A DNA stretch of 60,221 nucleotides from Micavibrio sp. (GTDB taxonomy: Bacteria; Pseudomonadota; Alphaproteobacteria; Micavibrionales; Micavibrionaceae). Made by a program: the position numbers and the translations under genes. The notes beneath the pieces are model-generated. The model saw only the letters and a list, made by a program, of their open reading frames with translations. It was not told the origin of the DNA and ran no database searches. The DNA lies in assembly GCA_002695035.1 (NCBI GenBank), contig NZNU01000040.1, forward strand, positions 1 through 60,221, written 5' to 3'. Within the stretch, counting starts at the first letter, position 1; each line of letters opens with the position of its first letter. Below, piece after piece: positions 27,865-37,570 of the stretch.

Positions 27865-29101
27865 AACGAAGCGCCTCCACCGGGTTAAGCCTTGCGGCAC
27901 GCCAGGCCGGATATAAAGTGGCAAGGATGGATAAGATCATGGCCATTCCAATAACTACGAATACCTCATTCCATTCGACCACGGCAGGAAGCTCGGACAA
28001 AAAGTAAATCTCATCCGAAAACAGCTCTGTTCCAGTCAGACCCTGCAACCATTGCCTTATGCTTTCGATATTGACGGCAAATAATGTGCCTATTAATCCG
28101 CCCACGGCGGTTCCGGCAAAGCCGATACTTGCACCTGTGAGAATAAAGATTTTAAGCATCGATTTCTGCGATGCCCCCATAGTCCTCATAATAGCAATAT
28201 CAGCAGACTTATCTTTAACAAGCATAATCATCGACGAGATAATATTAAATGCGGCAACCAGAATGATAAGCGTCAATATAAGAAACATAACATTCCGCTC
28301 TACCTTTAAGGCATTGACAAATGAACTATTGGCATCGCGCCAGTCATATACATCATTACCGGGCGGAAGAATATCACGCACCTCTTGCTTTGTTTTATCG
28401 AGGTTATTCAGGTTTGTCGTGAGAAGCTCAAGATAAGTTACATTGTTTTCGTTTATGGAATAAAATTTCTGTGCTGACTCCAAGGGGATAAAAACAAACC
28501 CGGAGTCATACTCGAACATACCTACATCAAAAATCTGCGCGATCCTGAATTTCCGTGATCTGGGTATCGTACCAAAGGGCGACGCTTTTCCCTTCGGGGC
28601 TGTCAAAGATATCTCGTCACCGATGTGGAGGCCAAATTTTTCTGCTAGTTTAGCTCCAACGACTACGCTATAGCCTTCAAAATCATACAAATCGCCTGCA
28701 ATATTTCCATCACGCAAAATGGTTTTGTTTAAGTAATCATCTTTATTGAGCCCTCTAACAATAACGCCGCTTGCCATTCCATTAATTGTTAAAAGAGCCT
28801 GGCCTTCAACTAATGGTGTCGCAGAGACAACCCCATCAAGTTGCTCAACATCTTCTGCAATAGTTTTGTAATTCGAAAGTGGTTGTCCCGCAGAATATAT
28901 ATTCATATGGCCATTTAACCCCATAATCCGGTCAAACAGCTCCATCCGAAAACCGTTCATAACGGACATCACGATAATCAGTGTTGCAACACCCAGCATA
29001 ATCCCCGTAAAGGAAAAGGCCGCAATAACAGACACAAATCCTTCTGCCTTTCTTGCGCGCAGATACCTCCACGCCAACATCTTTTCAAATGGAGAAAACA
29101 T
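27857..29101 (-). CDS. lolC: Lipoprotein-releasing permease LolC/LolE
   Basis: Inner-membrane subunit of the lipoprotein export ABC transporter. The layout is that of LolC/E: one helix near the N-terminus (VIAAFSFTGIMLGVATLIIVMSV), a large periplasmic MacB-like domain (about 45-265), then three helices and an ATLYPAWRAARLNPVEALRYG ending, which couples to the ATPase. Length 414 is usual. A single lolC/E-type gene is present here, as in many Alphaproteobacteria, where it may form a homodimer (LolF-like). Ten bases separate it from proS. Confidence 0.93.
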   Translation of the reverse strand: MFSPFEKMLAWRYLRARKAEGFVSVIAAFSFTGIMLGVATLIIVMSVMNGFRMELFDRIMGLNGHMNIYSAGQPLSNYKTIAEDVEQLDGVVSATPLVEGQALLTINGMASGVIVRGLNKDDYLNKTILRDGNIAGDLYDFEGYSVVVGAKLAEKFGLHIGDEISLTAPKGKASPFGTIPRSRKFRIAQIFDVGMFEYDSGFVFIPLESAQKFYSINENNVTYLELLTTNLNNLDKTKQEVRDILPPGNDVYDWRDANSSFVNALKVERNVMFLILTLIILVAAFNIISSMIMLVKDKSADIAIMRTMGASQKSMLKIFILTGASIGFAGTAVGGLIGTLFAVNIESIRQWLQGLTGTELFSDEIYFLSELPAVVEWNEVFVVIGMAMILSILATLYPAWRAARLNPVEALRYG

Positions 29102-29111
29102 CTTACCGCGC

Positions 29112-30425
29112 TTATTTGCCTGTTAATTTTTCGGTGATTGCGTCTATGGACACTTCGTGTTTTTCGCCCGTTTTACGCTTTTTAAGTTCCACCATGCCTT
29201 TTTCCAGGCTCTTTGGTCCTATGGCAACCTGCCAGGGCAGCCCTATAAGATCCATATTCGCAAATTTGGCACCCGCGCCGCTATCTGTATCATCATAAAG
29301 AACTTCCAGTCCGGCATCTGTGAATTTTTTATATAATTCATCACAAGCCTCAGAGCAGGCACGGTCAACAGGCTTCAGATTCATGAGGCCTATTGAGAAG
29401 GGAGCAACTTCCTCCGGCCATATGATGCCGTTTTCATCATGAGATGCCTCAATTATAGCTCCGACCAGGCGCGATACGCCTATACCATATGAGCCCATTT
29501 CAAGTGTAACCATCTTACCGTTACTGTCTTGCACCTTTGCCCCCATACTCTCGGAATATTTAGTTCCAAAATAGAAAATATGACCGACCTCTATACCGCG
29601 CGCCGTTATAAGATCTTTTGGAGCATTGGCAGCATCATGCTTTTCATCCGTTGCCGCATAAATAGATGATAAGGCTTTGTAGTAATTACCTAACTGCCTT
29701 TTGTTACCATAGTCAATTCCATCACCAGTAGTGTCAGCCTGCATCCACGCTTTATCAACATAGACTTCACTTTCGCCTGTTTCTGCCAAAACAATAAACT
29801 CATGCGAAAGGTCTCCACCAATGGGACCAGTGTCAGCAGCCATCGGTATAGCCTGTAATCCCATACGTGTAAAAGTACGCAAGTAAGCCAGATACATTTT
29901 CTGATATGAATATAATGCGTCTTCATATGTCAGATCAAATGAGTAGTTATCTTTCATAAGAAACTCACGCCCCCTCATAACACCAAAACGGGGACGTATT
30001 TCATCACGGAACTTCCATTGAATGTGATAAAGGTTCTGAGGCAAGTCACGATAGGACTTCACATGAGAGCGCACAATATCCGTGATCATTTCCTCGTTGG
30101 TCGGGCCATAAAGCATTTCACGCTCATGCCTGTCTGTGATCCTAAGCATTTCTTTGCCGTAAGCATCATAACGTCCGCTTTCCTTCCAAAGATCTGCGGA
30201 TTGAATGGTTGGCATCAAAATTTCATTCGCACCCGATTTATTTTGTTCATCACGGACAATATTTTCAATCTTCTGCAAAACTTTGATGCCCAGAGGTAAC
30301 CAAGAGTATATCCCCGCACTTGTTTGTTTTATCATACCCGCGCGTAGCATGTATTTATGAGAGGCAATTTCTGCTTCTTTCGGGTCTTCTTTTAATGTGG
30401 GAAGAAAATAATTTGATAAACGCAT
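29112..30425 (-). CDS. proS: Prolyl-tRNA synthetase, short alphaproteobacterial type
   Basis: ProS charges tRNA-Pro. Class II motifs are clear: [19 protein letters not shown] (motif 1), [16 protein letters not shown] (motif 2) and [17 protein letters not shown] (motif 3). A C-terminal anticodon-binding domain follows ([23 protein letters not shown]). At 437 residues it lacks the YbaK-like editing insert found in the E. coli enzyme (572), which is the known alphaproteobacterial form. In the conserved run lolC/E-proS-DUF1467. Confidence 0.96.
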   Translation of the reverse strand: MRLSNYFLPTLKEDPKEAEIASHKYMLRAGMIKQTSAGIYSWLPLGIKVLQKIENIVRDEQNKSGANEILMPTIQSADLWKESGRYDAYGKEMLRITDRHEREMLYGPTNEEMITDIVRSHVKSYRDLPQNLYHIQWKFRDEIRPRFGVMRGREFLMKDNYSFDLTYEDALYSYQKMYLAYLRTFTRMGLQAIPMAADTGPIGGDLSHEFIVLAETGESEVYVDKAWMQADTTGDGIDYGNKRQLGNYYKALSSIYAATDEKHDAANAPKDLITARGIEVGHIFYFGTKYSESMGAKVQDSNGKMVTLEMGSYGIGVSRLVGAIIEASHDENGIIWPEEVAPFSIGLMNLKPVDRACSEACDELYKKFTDAGLEVLYDDTDSGAGAKFANMDLIGLPWQVAIGPKSLEKGMVELKKRKTGEKHEVSIDAITEKLTGK

Positions 30426-30454
30426 TGGGGAATACCCGTCCTTAATAAATAGTT

Positions 30455-31039
30455 TTAATTGTTAGTTACAGTATTGAGTGTGTTTTGACCATAGCTACCA
30501 ACGATAGGAGCATTGTCTATTTCCACATTCGGTTCATCTCGCGAACCGACTTCAACATCTTCAGAAGATACGGGAGCGCTTGCAGCCTGTCCAGAATTAT
30601 CAGTAACCATCGGCTCTTCTGACTGAATTGGAATAACAGCTTCTTCCGTAATGACCTCTGTACCTTCTGGATCATTACAATAAACAACTGTGCGGCTGGT
30701 TATATCCTGACCGTTAAACAAGACACGGTTATCGTCAGTCACGCTTAAAAGCCCCACCACAGGTTCAAGGTCGAGCGCATCTATATCGAGATCAAGCCTT
30801 TGTGCCAATTCAATCGTTACAGGAATTTCAAAAGAGGTGAAAGGCTGCGGCGAACTATTCAAATCGGCAGGGACTACCGGATTGCCACGGACATCTACAC
30901 CTGGCTGGTATTCAACATCATTAAAAGGCACATGCTCTTCCAATATACGGCAAACCTCTCTCTCATTCTTATCCTGAGCTTTGGACTGCATTGGGAAAAC
31001 CAGAAACAGGGAAAATATTATAAGAAAAAAGCGTATCAT
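30455..31039 (-). CDS. Secreted protein of unknown function
   Basis: I do not recognise a family. The first 22 residues are a signal peptide ([17 protein letters not shown], likely cut after SKA). The mature part begins with a Cys-containing segment ([11 protein letters not shown]), then a distinctive block [19 protein letters not shown] (about 42-60), a hydrophobic-patterned region to about 120 with a second Cys (YCND; a disulfide with the first is possible), and an acidic, Ser/Glu-rich C-terminal tail (about 130-194). It overlaps the DUF1467 gene by four bases (coupled start) and precedes proS. A periplasmic role is likely. Confidence 0.75.
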   Translation of the reverse strand: MIRFFLIIFSLFLVFPMQSKAQDKNEREVCRILEEHVPFNDVEYQPGVDVRGNPVVPADLNSSPQPFTSFEIPVTIELAQRLDLDIDALDLEPVVGLLSVTDDNRVLFNGQDITSRTVVYCNDPEGTEVITEEAVIPIQSEEPMVTDNSGQAASAPVSSEDVEVGSRDEPNVEIDNAPIVGSYGQNTLNTVTNN

Positions 31040-31302
31040 GTTCCGTCTTGCGCTTGCATTCCTTCGGCTATCTGCCTGAAATCAATTATTCTATGGTCTA
31101 CAAGTATATATACTACAATCCATATAATAATCGAGCCTATCGCCGTTACAAGAAACCTTTTTTTCATAGAGGCTTTCACGGGCGCACCCGGTCCATGGGC
31201 TGCAGGTTTGTCTTCACCCTGCCTGACACCGAAAGGAAGGACACAAAAAAGGAATGTCCAGAAAATCATTAAGTAAACGATTATGCCTGTAAACCAGTCC
31301 AT
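31036..31302 (-). CDS. DUF1467 small membrane protein
   Basis: An 88-residue protein with two hydrophobic helices (about 5-24 and 50-68) joined by the conserved LPFGVRQGEDKPAAHGPGAP loop typical of DUF1467. Function unknown. It lies in the alphaproteobacterial order rnj-DUF1467-proS, four bases after rnj. In many relatives a methylmalonyl-CoA epimerase gene sits beside it; here it does not. Confidence 0.88.
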   Translation of the reverse strand: MDWFTGIIVYLMIFWTFLFCVLPFGVRQGEDKPAAHGPGAPVKASMKKRFLVTAIGSIIIWIVVYILVDHRIIDFRQIAEGMQAQDGT

Positions 31303-31306
31303 GCCC

Positions 31307-33010
31307 CTAGCTCCTCTCGGACCTCACCAGATGAACAACCACCTGTGGCTTGAAGCCATATATATGCGTCAACAACCGACGTGTCACAATTCTTAGTTCT
31401 TCAGAAACTATATGATCGTTACCCCAATCCCTCTTATTGATATCAATGAGCGTATCCTTAATCTCATCAATAATATCTTCGTTCAGGGCCTCCATATCGT
31501 CGCTATCTGCTTCTTCCAGACCTAACGTGGAAATTTCCGGTGCCCTAACAAGGCGGCACCTTTGGTCAAGTGTGATGGTTACGAATGCCGCTCCGGTATA
31601 TTGCAACTTCCGGCGTGCGGAAATGGCTGTGTTATCTGTATCAATCAATCTTTTGGGCTCCACGCCTATAAAACCTGTCTCCACATGGTTTATAATGCGG
31701 GGATTGGTCGGATCGAGTGCAATTACCGACCCGTTTGATGGTATAACTGTATGAGGCACGCCACATTCACGCGCAAGTTCGGCATGTGCCTCGGTCATCA
31801 TACGTTCTCCATGGACAGGCACTGCAATTCGCGGCTTTATCCATGATATCATATCTTTAAGCTCATCACGGCAGGGATGGCCTGACACATGGACATGCAC
31901 GCCCCATTCCGACATCGCCGATTTGTCATTAATAACCGTAATGCCTGAGGCAATAAGACTGTTTTTGACCTCATTAATATCTTTTTCGTTCCCAGGAATA
32001 TCTCGCGAAGAAAATATAACTGTATCCCCTTTTTCCAAGGATACACCCTTAAACTCTCCACGTGATATGCGGGATAAAGCGGCTCGGGATTCTCCTTGCG
32101 AGCCAGTTACCACCAAAACTACATTTTCCCGGGGGAGTAAGTCCAAATCCTCCTCATCGACGAAATCAGGTATATCGTCGAGCAAACCGCAGTTCATACC
32201 CGCACCGACCATATTCTTTAAAGACCTTCCCACGATGCAGACTGACCTGTTAGCGGCACGTGCCGCTTTGGAGATAGATTTCAAACGTCCGAGATTTGAA
32301 GAGAATGTTGTAATTGCCACTCTTTTCTTCTGCATTTTTAAGACTTCGGTTAATCCCGCTTCCACTAAGCTTTCAGAGGGAGTTCTGCCCGGCACTTGCG
32401 CATTTGTAGAATCCCCCACATAGGCAAGTACATTTTTCTCGCCTGCCTTTATAAAAGCATGCGGATCAACAGGTTTTCCCATCGCCGGATCTGTGTCCAG
32501 ATTCCAGTCACCTGTATGAATTATTGTTCCCTTATCTGTGTTTATAAATGTTGCAACCGCCTCTGGTATAGAATGAGTTACTCTTATGAAATCCAATTCA
32601 AACGGGCCGAGATCCAGGCGTTTTCCTGCCGAAATCTCAGTCACAGGCATATCCTTGCTTTCTGGAAACTCACTTATTTTTCGACGCATGACTTCAGCCG
32701 TAAAATGTGTGCAATAAACTGGGCAGGACAAGCGCGGCCACAGATAAGGAACCGCTCCAATATGATCTTCATGGCCATGTGTAACAATCAATCCAAGAAT
32801 ATCTTCTTTATATTTTTCTATAAAATCTGTCTTGGGCAAAAGAATATCAATCATGGGAAAGCGATGATCCGCAAAGCCTATACCGCAGTCCATTAGGAGC
32901 CACTTGCCCTTATAAGCATAGGCATTGAAATTGCAGCCGAATTCTTCACTACCCCCTAATGGAATGAAATGAATTGTATCCGGATCAAGATTTACATCGG
33001 TAACAGGCAT
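31307..33010 (-). CDS. rnj: Ribonuclease J
   Basis: RNase J is a metallo-beta-lactamase-fold enzyme with 5'-3' exo- and endonuclease activity in mRNA decay and rRNA processing. The metal motif HGHEDH spans residues 78-83 and further ligands lie in IIHTGDWNLD and HVSGHPCRDEL (beta-CASP). The beta-CASP part includes GRTPSESLVEAGL and VTGSQGESRAALSRIS, and the HPCRD/PVHGERMM segments complete the active site. Length 567 fits alphaproteobacterial RNase J. Five bases downstream of coaX. Confidence 0.95.
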   Translation of the reverse strand: MPVTDVNLDPDTIHFIPLGGSEEFGCNFNAYAYKGKWLLMDCGIGFADHRFPMIDILLPKTDFIEKYKEDILGLIVTHGHEDHIGAVPYLWPRLSCPVYCTHFTAEVMRRKISEFPESKDMPVTEISAGKRLDLGPFELDFIRVTHSIPEAVATFINTDKGTIIHTGDWNLDTDPAMGKPVDPHAFIKAGEKNVLAYVGDSTNAQVPGRTPSESLVEAGLTEVLKMQKKRVAITTFSSNLGRLKSISKAARAANRSVCIVGRSLKNMVGAGMNCGLLDDIPDFVDEEDLDLLPRENVVLVVTGSQGESRAALSRISRGEFKGVSLEKGDTVIFSSRDIPGNEKDINEVKNSLIASGITVINDKSAMSEWGVHVHVSGHPCRDELKDMISWIKPRIAVPVHGERMMTEAHAELARECGVPHTVIPSNGSVIALDPTNPRIINHVETGFIGVEPKRLIDTDNTAISARRKLQYTGAAFVTITLDQRCRLVRAPEISTLGLEEADSDDMEALNEDIIDEIKDTLIDINKRDWGNDHIVSEELRIVTRRLLTHIYGFKPQVVVHLVRSERS

Positions 33011-33015
33011 TGTTC

Positions 33016-33804
33016 TTAAGCTACTTTCTGCTCAGCGTTTTTAATTGATTTATATATTGTCAAAAGTCCTTTTAGGGTCAGCTCCTGGTCCACTTCGTTT
33101 ATACATTTAAGGTTTTTTGCATAAATACCCGCTAAACCTCCTGTGGCGACAATAACTGGACTTCCATTTATTTCGTTTCTCAAGCGACCGATAAGACCTT
33201 CGATCATGCTGACATAGCCCCAATATATTCCCGACTGCATAGCTTCTACCGTGTTTGTACCTATGACTTTTTCAGGAGCTGCGATATCAATTTTGGGAAG
33301 TTTAGCCGCCGCCGCATGTAAGGCATTTAGAGATAAATTAATTCCCGGGGCAATTATGCCGCCGGCATATGCGCCCTCAGCAGTCACCACATCAAAGGTT
33401 GTTGCTGTACCAAAATCGATAATGATCGCGGGGGTTTTATAAGTGTTATTAACGGCAACGGCATTTACAAGGCGGTCGGCCCCAATCTCTTCCGGTTTCC
33501 TTAACAGGATTTCTACAGGCGGCCTGACGGCGTCATGTCCGATGAAATGGGCCTCGCACTCGAAATGTATTTTACACAACTGTTGCAGCTGAAAATTGGC
33601 ATCAGGCACAACAGAACTGATAATTGCTTCCTTAACCATACCGAAATCCAGTGATTTGATTTGGAAAAGTTGATACAGCATTGCCGCATATTCATCAGCA
33701 CTTCGCGCAGAATCTGTTTTACAACGCCACGACGCCTTAAATTCATTGCCATCATGTAAGGCAAATACGCAATTTGTGTTTCCGGCATCAATCAGCAAAA
33801 GCAT
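33016..33804 (-). CDS. coaX: Type III pantothenate kinase
   Basis: CoaX phosphorylates pantothenate, the first step of coenzyme A synthesis; the type III enzyme is not feedback-inhibited by CoA. The actin-like ATPase fold shows LLLIDAGNTNCVFAL (phosphate 1, Asp6), EEIGADRLVNAVAV, and IIDFGTATTFDVV (phosphate 2), plus GGIIAPGINLSLNAL and VIVATGGLAG. Length 262 is usual. Nine bases after birA and five before rnj, a conserved alphaproteobacterial trio. Confidence 0.96.
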   Translation of the reverse strand: MLLLIDAGNTNCVFALHDGNEFKASWRCKTDSARSADEYAAMLYQLFQIKSLDFGMVKEAIISSVVPDANFQLQQLCKIHFECEAHFIGHDAVRPPVEILLRKPEEIGADRLVNAVAVNNTYKTPAIIIDFGTATTFDVVTAEGAYAGGIIAPGINLSLNALHAAAAKLPKIDIAAPEKVIGTNTVEAMQSGIYWGYVSMIEGLIGRLRNEINGSPVIVATGGLAGIYAKNLKCINEVDQELTLKGLLTIYKSIKNAEQKVA

Positions 33805-33813
33805 CGGAATATC

Positions 33814-34539
33814 CTATTTTTCAAAATATACATCACCCGCAGTTATACGTTTTATATCACCATTGTCCAGTAACAAAAGCAACGCCCCGTCATCGTCCAA
33901 ATCCTTAAAAACCCCATGATACTCACCCGATGCTGTCCGTGCTCTCCCGCGTTCGCCAAGGCCAAAAGCATAGGAACGCCACGCCGAGGCAATTTCTAAG
34001 AATCCATTTTTTCTATATATATTAATGAAATATTCCAGATTCTTAAGAAAATTATTCAATACCGTTTCCCTTAATACACCCTCTGCGTAGTCCGACAAAC
34101 CTATTCTATCGCCTTCTTCTTGCGGTAAAATGTTTACCCCAAACCCTATAAACAGATGAGTTACAATATTCTTTGAATTTGTTTCTGTTTCCAGAAGAAT
34201 GCCTGCGCATTTCCTCTTTTCGATTAGCACATCATTCGGCCATTTTAATTTTGGCTGTATACCATCTGTATCAATGATATCCTCGATTGTGTTGGCAAGT
34301 GCTACTGCAACTATGAACGCATAGAGCCCCGCCTCCTGTAGAGAACACTCAGGTTTTAAAAGGAGTGAACAATAGAGGTTACCTGTGGGAGAGTCCCATT
34401 GGCGTCCTTGACGGCCACGTCCGCCCGTTTGTTTATCTGCATAAACAACCGTTCCTTCATCAGCACCGCTTACCGCTTTTTCACGCAAAAGATGCTGCGT
34501 AGAGTCTACCGATTTAACGTGATGTATTTTCCAGTTCAT
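33814..34539 (-). CDS. birA: Biotin-[acetyl-CoA-carboxylase] ligase
   Basis: BirA attaches biotin to carboxylase carrier proteins. It lacks the N-terminal DNA-binding domain of E. coli BirA, so it is a pure ligase. The catalytic core has VDSTQHLLRE, the GRGRQGRQWDSPTGNLYCSLLLKP biotin-AMP loop (split here by convention), WPNDVLIEKRKCAGILLE and a C-terminal SH3-like domain. The ATG at 34539 (MNWKIHHV) is preferred: GGCGG lies eight bases upstream, and longer readings would start deep inside nuoN. It overlaps nuoN by 26 bases. Confidence 0.93.
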   Translation of the reverse strand: MNWKIHHVKSVDSTQHLLREKAVSGADEGTVVYADKQTGGRGRQGRQWDSPTGNLYCSLLLKPECSLQEAGLYAFIVAVALANTIEDIIDTDGIQPKLKWPNDVLIEKRKCAGILLETETNSKNIVTHLFIGFGVNILPQEEGDRIGLSDYAEGVLRETVLNNFLKNLEYFINIYRKNGFLEIASAWRSYAFGLGERGRARTASGEYHGVFKDLDDDGALLLLLDNGDIKRITAGDVYFEK

Positions 34540-36028
34540 AGGCATTACCGCCATCAGAAGTGCTCGGTGTATCTTGTGAGACATATACGACCTGGGTTGC
34601 CTGGCGGGCCGTCTCAAGCAGCTTTAAAGGTGACAGAATGAAAAGCACTGAAAATGCGAGAGCAAGGACAGCTACTGATTTTCGGCCAATACTGTGAGGC
34701 TGGTCGAAGGCATCTTCTTCTTCATCAAAAAACATCACCTTAATAATTCTCAAATAATAAAAGGCTGCAACCACAGAGGTTAAAACACCAAAGACTGCCA
34801 GTGCATACATGCCTTCTGCAACGGCGACTTCAAAAACGAAGAACTTACCAAAGAAGCCCGCAAGCGGAGGAATACCGCTGATAGAAAACATTAAGACAGC
34901 AAAACCATAGGCCATCAAAGGATGCGTTTTTGAAAGCCCTGATAGGTCACTGATTTCTTTTAAAGCCCGCCCGTCACGGCGCATAAACATGACAAAAGCA
35001 AATATGCCTGCTGTCGTAATCATATAAATGACCATATAAAACATGGCTGCGGCATATCCTTCTGCAGTAGCAGCAGCCACCCCGATAAGGGCAAAACCGA
35101 CATTACTGATTGAGCTATAGGCAAGAAGGCGTTTAATGCGTGTCTGGGCAAGCCCTGCAAACGCGCCCCATGCCATAGACATAACCGAAAGAAAGATAAT
35201 GACAACCTGCCATTGATCGGCAAGGTTTTCCAATGGCCCGCCCAAAAATCTTATTAACATTGCAAAAGCCGCAAGCTTAGGCGCCATTGCAAAGAAAGCC
35301 GTTACAGATGTAGGGGCCCCCTCATAGACATCGGGTGTCCACATGTGGAATGGTACCGCAGAGACTTTGAACGCTAGTCCGGATAAAACAAACATAACCC
35401 CGAAAAGAAATCCTGTTAGGCGATCACCTTCAAGCCCCGGCACTACAGAGGCAATATCGCTGTACCCAAGTACACCGGTAAAGCCGTAAATAAGAGAAAT
35501 CCCAAAGAGAATTAATCCTGAGGATAAAGCCCCAAGGATAAAATATTTAAGCCCTGCTTCACTGGATGTGACAGAGCGACGACGAAATGCGGCTAACACA
35601 TAAAGGCTTAAAGACTGCAATTCCAATGCGATATAAAAGGAAAGTAAATGACTGGCCGACACCATCATGAACATGCCCAGTGTCGCAAACATCATAAGTA
35701 TGGGATATTCAAATCTGTTAAGCGCCTCTTCCCTCAAATAACGGGAGGACAGAATAAGGCTTATACCGACAGCAACCGCAATTGCCAGCTTTGAGAACAT
35801 GGCAAAACGGCCGAGAACAAACATGTCGTTCAAAGCATAAATCTTTTCAGTCGGCACGCCAAACATCATGATTGCAGAAATCGCAACCACACCAAAACAT
35901 AATTTAAAAAGAAGGCTTGTAAACTCATTACCTTTGATTACACCGATAACCAAAAGCATCAATGTTGAGATGACCATAAACAGTTCAGGCCATACAGGGT
36001 AAAGGGATACGAAAGTCAAACCGGTCAT
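34514..36028 (-). CDS. nuoN: NADH-quinone oxidoreductase subunit N
   Basis: NuoN is one of the three antiporter-like proton-pumping subunits in the membrane arm of complex I. The 504-residue protein has about 14 hydrophobic helices, with the conserved core SAVPFHMWTPDVYEGAPTSVTAF (about 240-262) and KRLLAYSSISNVGFALIG. Glu and Lys residues inside helices (for example EL in SFYIALELQSLSLYVL) are the expected proton path. Directly abuts nuoM and overlaps birA. Confidence 0.96.
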   Translation of the reverse strand: MTGLTFVSLYPVWPELFMVISTLMLLVIGVIKGNEFTSLLFKLCFGVVAISAIMMFGVPTEKIYALNDMFVLGRFAMFSKLAIAVAVGISLILSSRYLREEALNRFEYPILMMFATLGMFMMVSASHLLSFYIALELQSLSLYVLAAFRRRSVTSSEAGLKYFILGALSSGLILFGISLIYGFTGVLGYSDIASVVPGLEGDRLTGFLFGVMFVLSGLAFKVSAVPFHMWTPDVYEGAPTSVTAFFAMAPKLAAFAMLIRFLGGPLENLADQWQVVIIFLSVMSMAWGAFAGLAQTRIKRLLAYSSISNVGFALIGVAAATAEGYAAAMFYMVIYMITTAGIFAFVMFMRRDGRALKEISDLSGLSKTHPLMAYGFAVLMFSISGIPPLAGFFGKFFVFEVAVAEGMYALAVFGVLTSVVAAFYYLRIIKVMFFDEEEDAFDQPHSIGRKSVAVLALAFSVLFILSPLKLLETARQATQVVYVSQDTPSTSDGGNAYELENTSR

Positions 36029-37564
36029 TTAAAAGTCCTCCTCTATCACGGGAGAGGTAATTTCAGCAGGCCCTGACGCATTGACAAGGGCTGCGTTATA
36101 ATTGGAGATAATTTGTTTTACCGCAGGTTCAGTTCGCTCAAGGACGTATCCAGGCTGCACTCCAAGCCATATTACAAGCGCAATAATGGGAATGAAAATC
36201 ATCATTTCGCGGTAATCCACGTCAGGCATGGCGGCGGCCTCGTTGTTAGTAACCGGTCCGAAGACAACACGGCGGTACAAGTACAGCATATAAGCAGCAC
36301 CCAAAATCACGCCTGTTGCGGCAAAAGCAGCTACCGCAGTATTGGCCTGGAATGCCCCTAACAGAGCAAGAAACTCACCTACAAACCCGGAGGTTCCAGG
36401 AAGGCCAACAGAGGCCAGCATGAAAATCATAAAAATAGTTGCATAGCGCGGCATATTCCGGACAATTCCGCCATATTGGCTTATATCCCGAGTATGCAAT
36501 CTGTCATATATGACACCCACACAAAGGAATAATGCCGCTGATATCAGGCCGTGACTTATCATCTGGAAAATCCCACCCTGCATACCTTCGACTGTTGCGG
36601 TAAAAAGACCAAGAGTTACAAAGCCCATATGTGCAACTGATGAGTAAGCTATAAGCTTTTTCATATCCTCTTGCACAAGCGCAATTAGAGATGTGTAGAT
36701 AATAGCCACGACGCTCAACCAGAAAATCATAGGTGTGAAGAACTCGGTCGCTTCGGGGAACATTGGAATTGAAAACCTGAGGAAACCATACCCCCCCATT
36801 TTCAACAACACTCCTGCCAATATAACAGAACCGGCAGTCGGGGCTTCAACGTGTGCATCAGGCAACCATGTGTGGACCGGCCACATTGGCATCTTCACAG
36901 CAAAAGACGCAAAGAAAGCGAGGAATAGCCAAATTTGCAAATTGCGTGCGACCGGATTTTCCATCAGTTCCAGAATATCCATTGTTCCGACTTGCGTATA
37001 AAGTGTCAGCAAGGCAACCAACATCAAAACAGAGCCGAGCAACGTATATAAAAAGAATTTGAATGACGAATAGACACGCCTTGGGCCGCCCCATACACCG
37101 ATGATAAGAAACATCGGAATGAGAACACCTTCAAAAAAGACATAGAACAGCATCGCATCCAACGCGCTAAATGTTCCTATCATAAATGTTTCAAGGACAA
37201 GGAAGGCAATCATGTACTCTTTTACACGGGAAGTAATTGAGCGCCAGCTGGTCAGAATACATATTGGCAAGAGAAAAGCAGATAATACGATGAAGAACAA
37301 GGATATCCCGTCCACACCCATGTGATAGGATATGCCCAGATTACCAAACCAGTCAGCTTTCTCAACAAATTGGAAATCGGGATTCCCTGGCTCAAATCTG
37401 GAAAGCATCAATAGCGATAAAAGGAAAACAAAAAGAGATGTGTAAAGCGCCGCATATTTAGCATTACGTGCTTTCACAACATCATCGCCCTGAATCATGG
37501 CGATAAAGAAAACCCCCACAAGCGGCAGGTATGTCATTAGTGAAAGTAAAGGAAAATCAACCAT
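36029..37564 (-). CDS. nuoM: NADH-quinone oxidoreductase subunit M
   Basis: NuoM is an antiporter-like membrane subunit of complex I that pumps protons. Recognised from [35 protein letters not shown] and the helix glutamate region in [22 protein letters not shown] (key Glu in FFEG). About 14 helices, 511 residues, normal. It abuts nuoN with no gap and follows nuoL by six bases. Confidence 0.97.
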   Translation of the reverse strand: MVDFPLLSLMTYLPLVGVFFIAMIQGDDVVKARNAKYAALYTSLFVFLLSLLMLSRFEPGNPDFQFVEKADWFGNLGISYHMGVDGISLFFIVLSAFLLPICILTSWRSITSRVKEYMIAFLVLETFMIGTFSALDAMLFYVFFEGVLIPMFLIIGVWGGPRRVYSSFKFFLYTLLGSVLMLVALLTLYTQVGTMDILELMENPVARNLQIWLFLAFFASFAVKMPMWPVHTWLPDAHVEAPTAGSVILAGVLLKMGGYGFLRFSIPMFPEATEFFTPMIFWLSVVAIIYTSLIALVQEDMKKLIAYSSVAHMGFVTLGLFTATVEGMQGGIFQMISHGLISAALFLCVGVIYDRLHTRDISQYGGIVRNMPRYATIFMIFMLASVGLPGTSGFVGEFLALLGAFQANTAVAAFAATGVILGAAYMLYLYRRVVFGPVTNNEAAAMPDVDYREMMIFIPIIALVIWLGVQPGYVLERTEPAVKQIISNYNAALVNASGPAEITSPVIEEDF

Positions 37565-37570
37565 TGAAAC

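Noticed and set aside
27865-27924. Longer lolD with 20 extra N-terminal residues
   Set aside because: ATG at 27864 has a strong Shine-Dalgarno and the ABC domain begins shortly after; the extension is shadow of lolC/E.
32396-32896. 166-codon plus-strand frame inside rnj
   Set aside because: Antisense to the RNase J catalytic region; no independent support.
34540-34617. Longer birA reaching into nuoN
   Set aside because: The extra 26 residues overlap nuoN coding and do not match the ligase family start.
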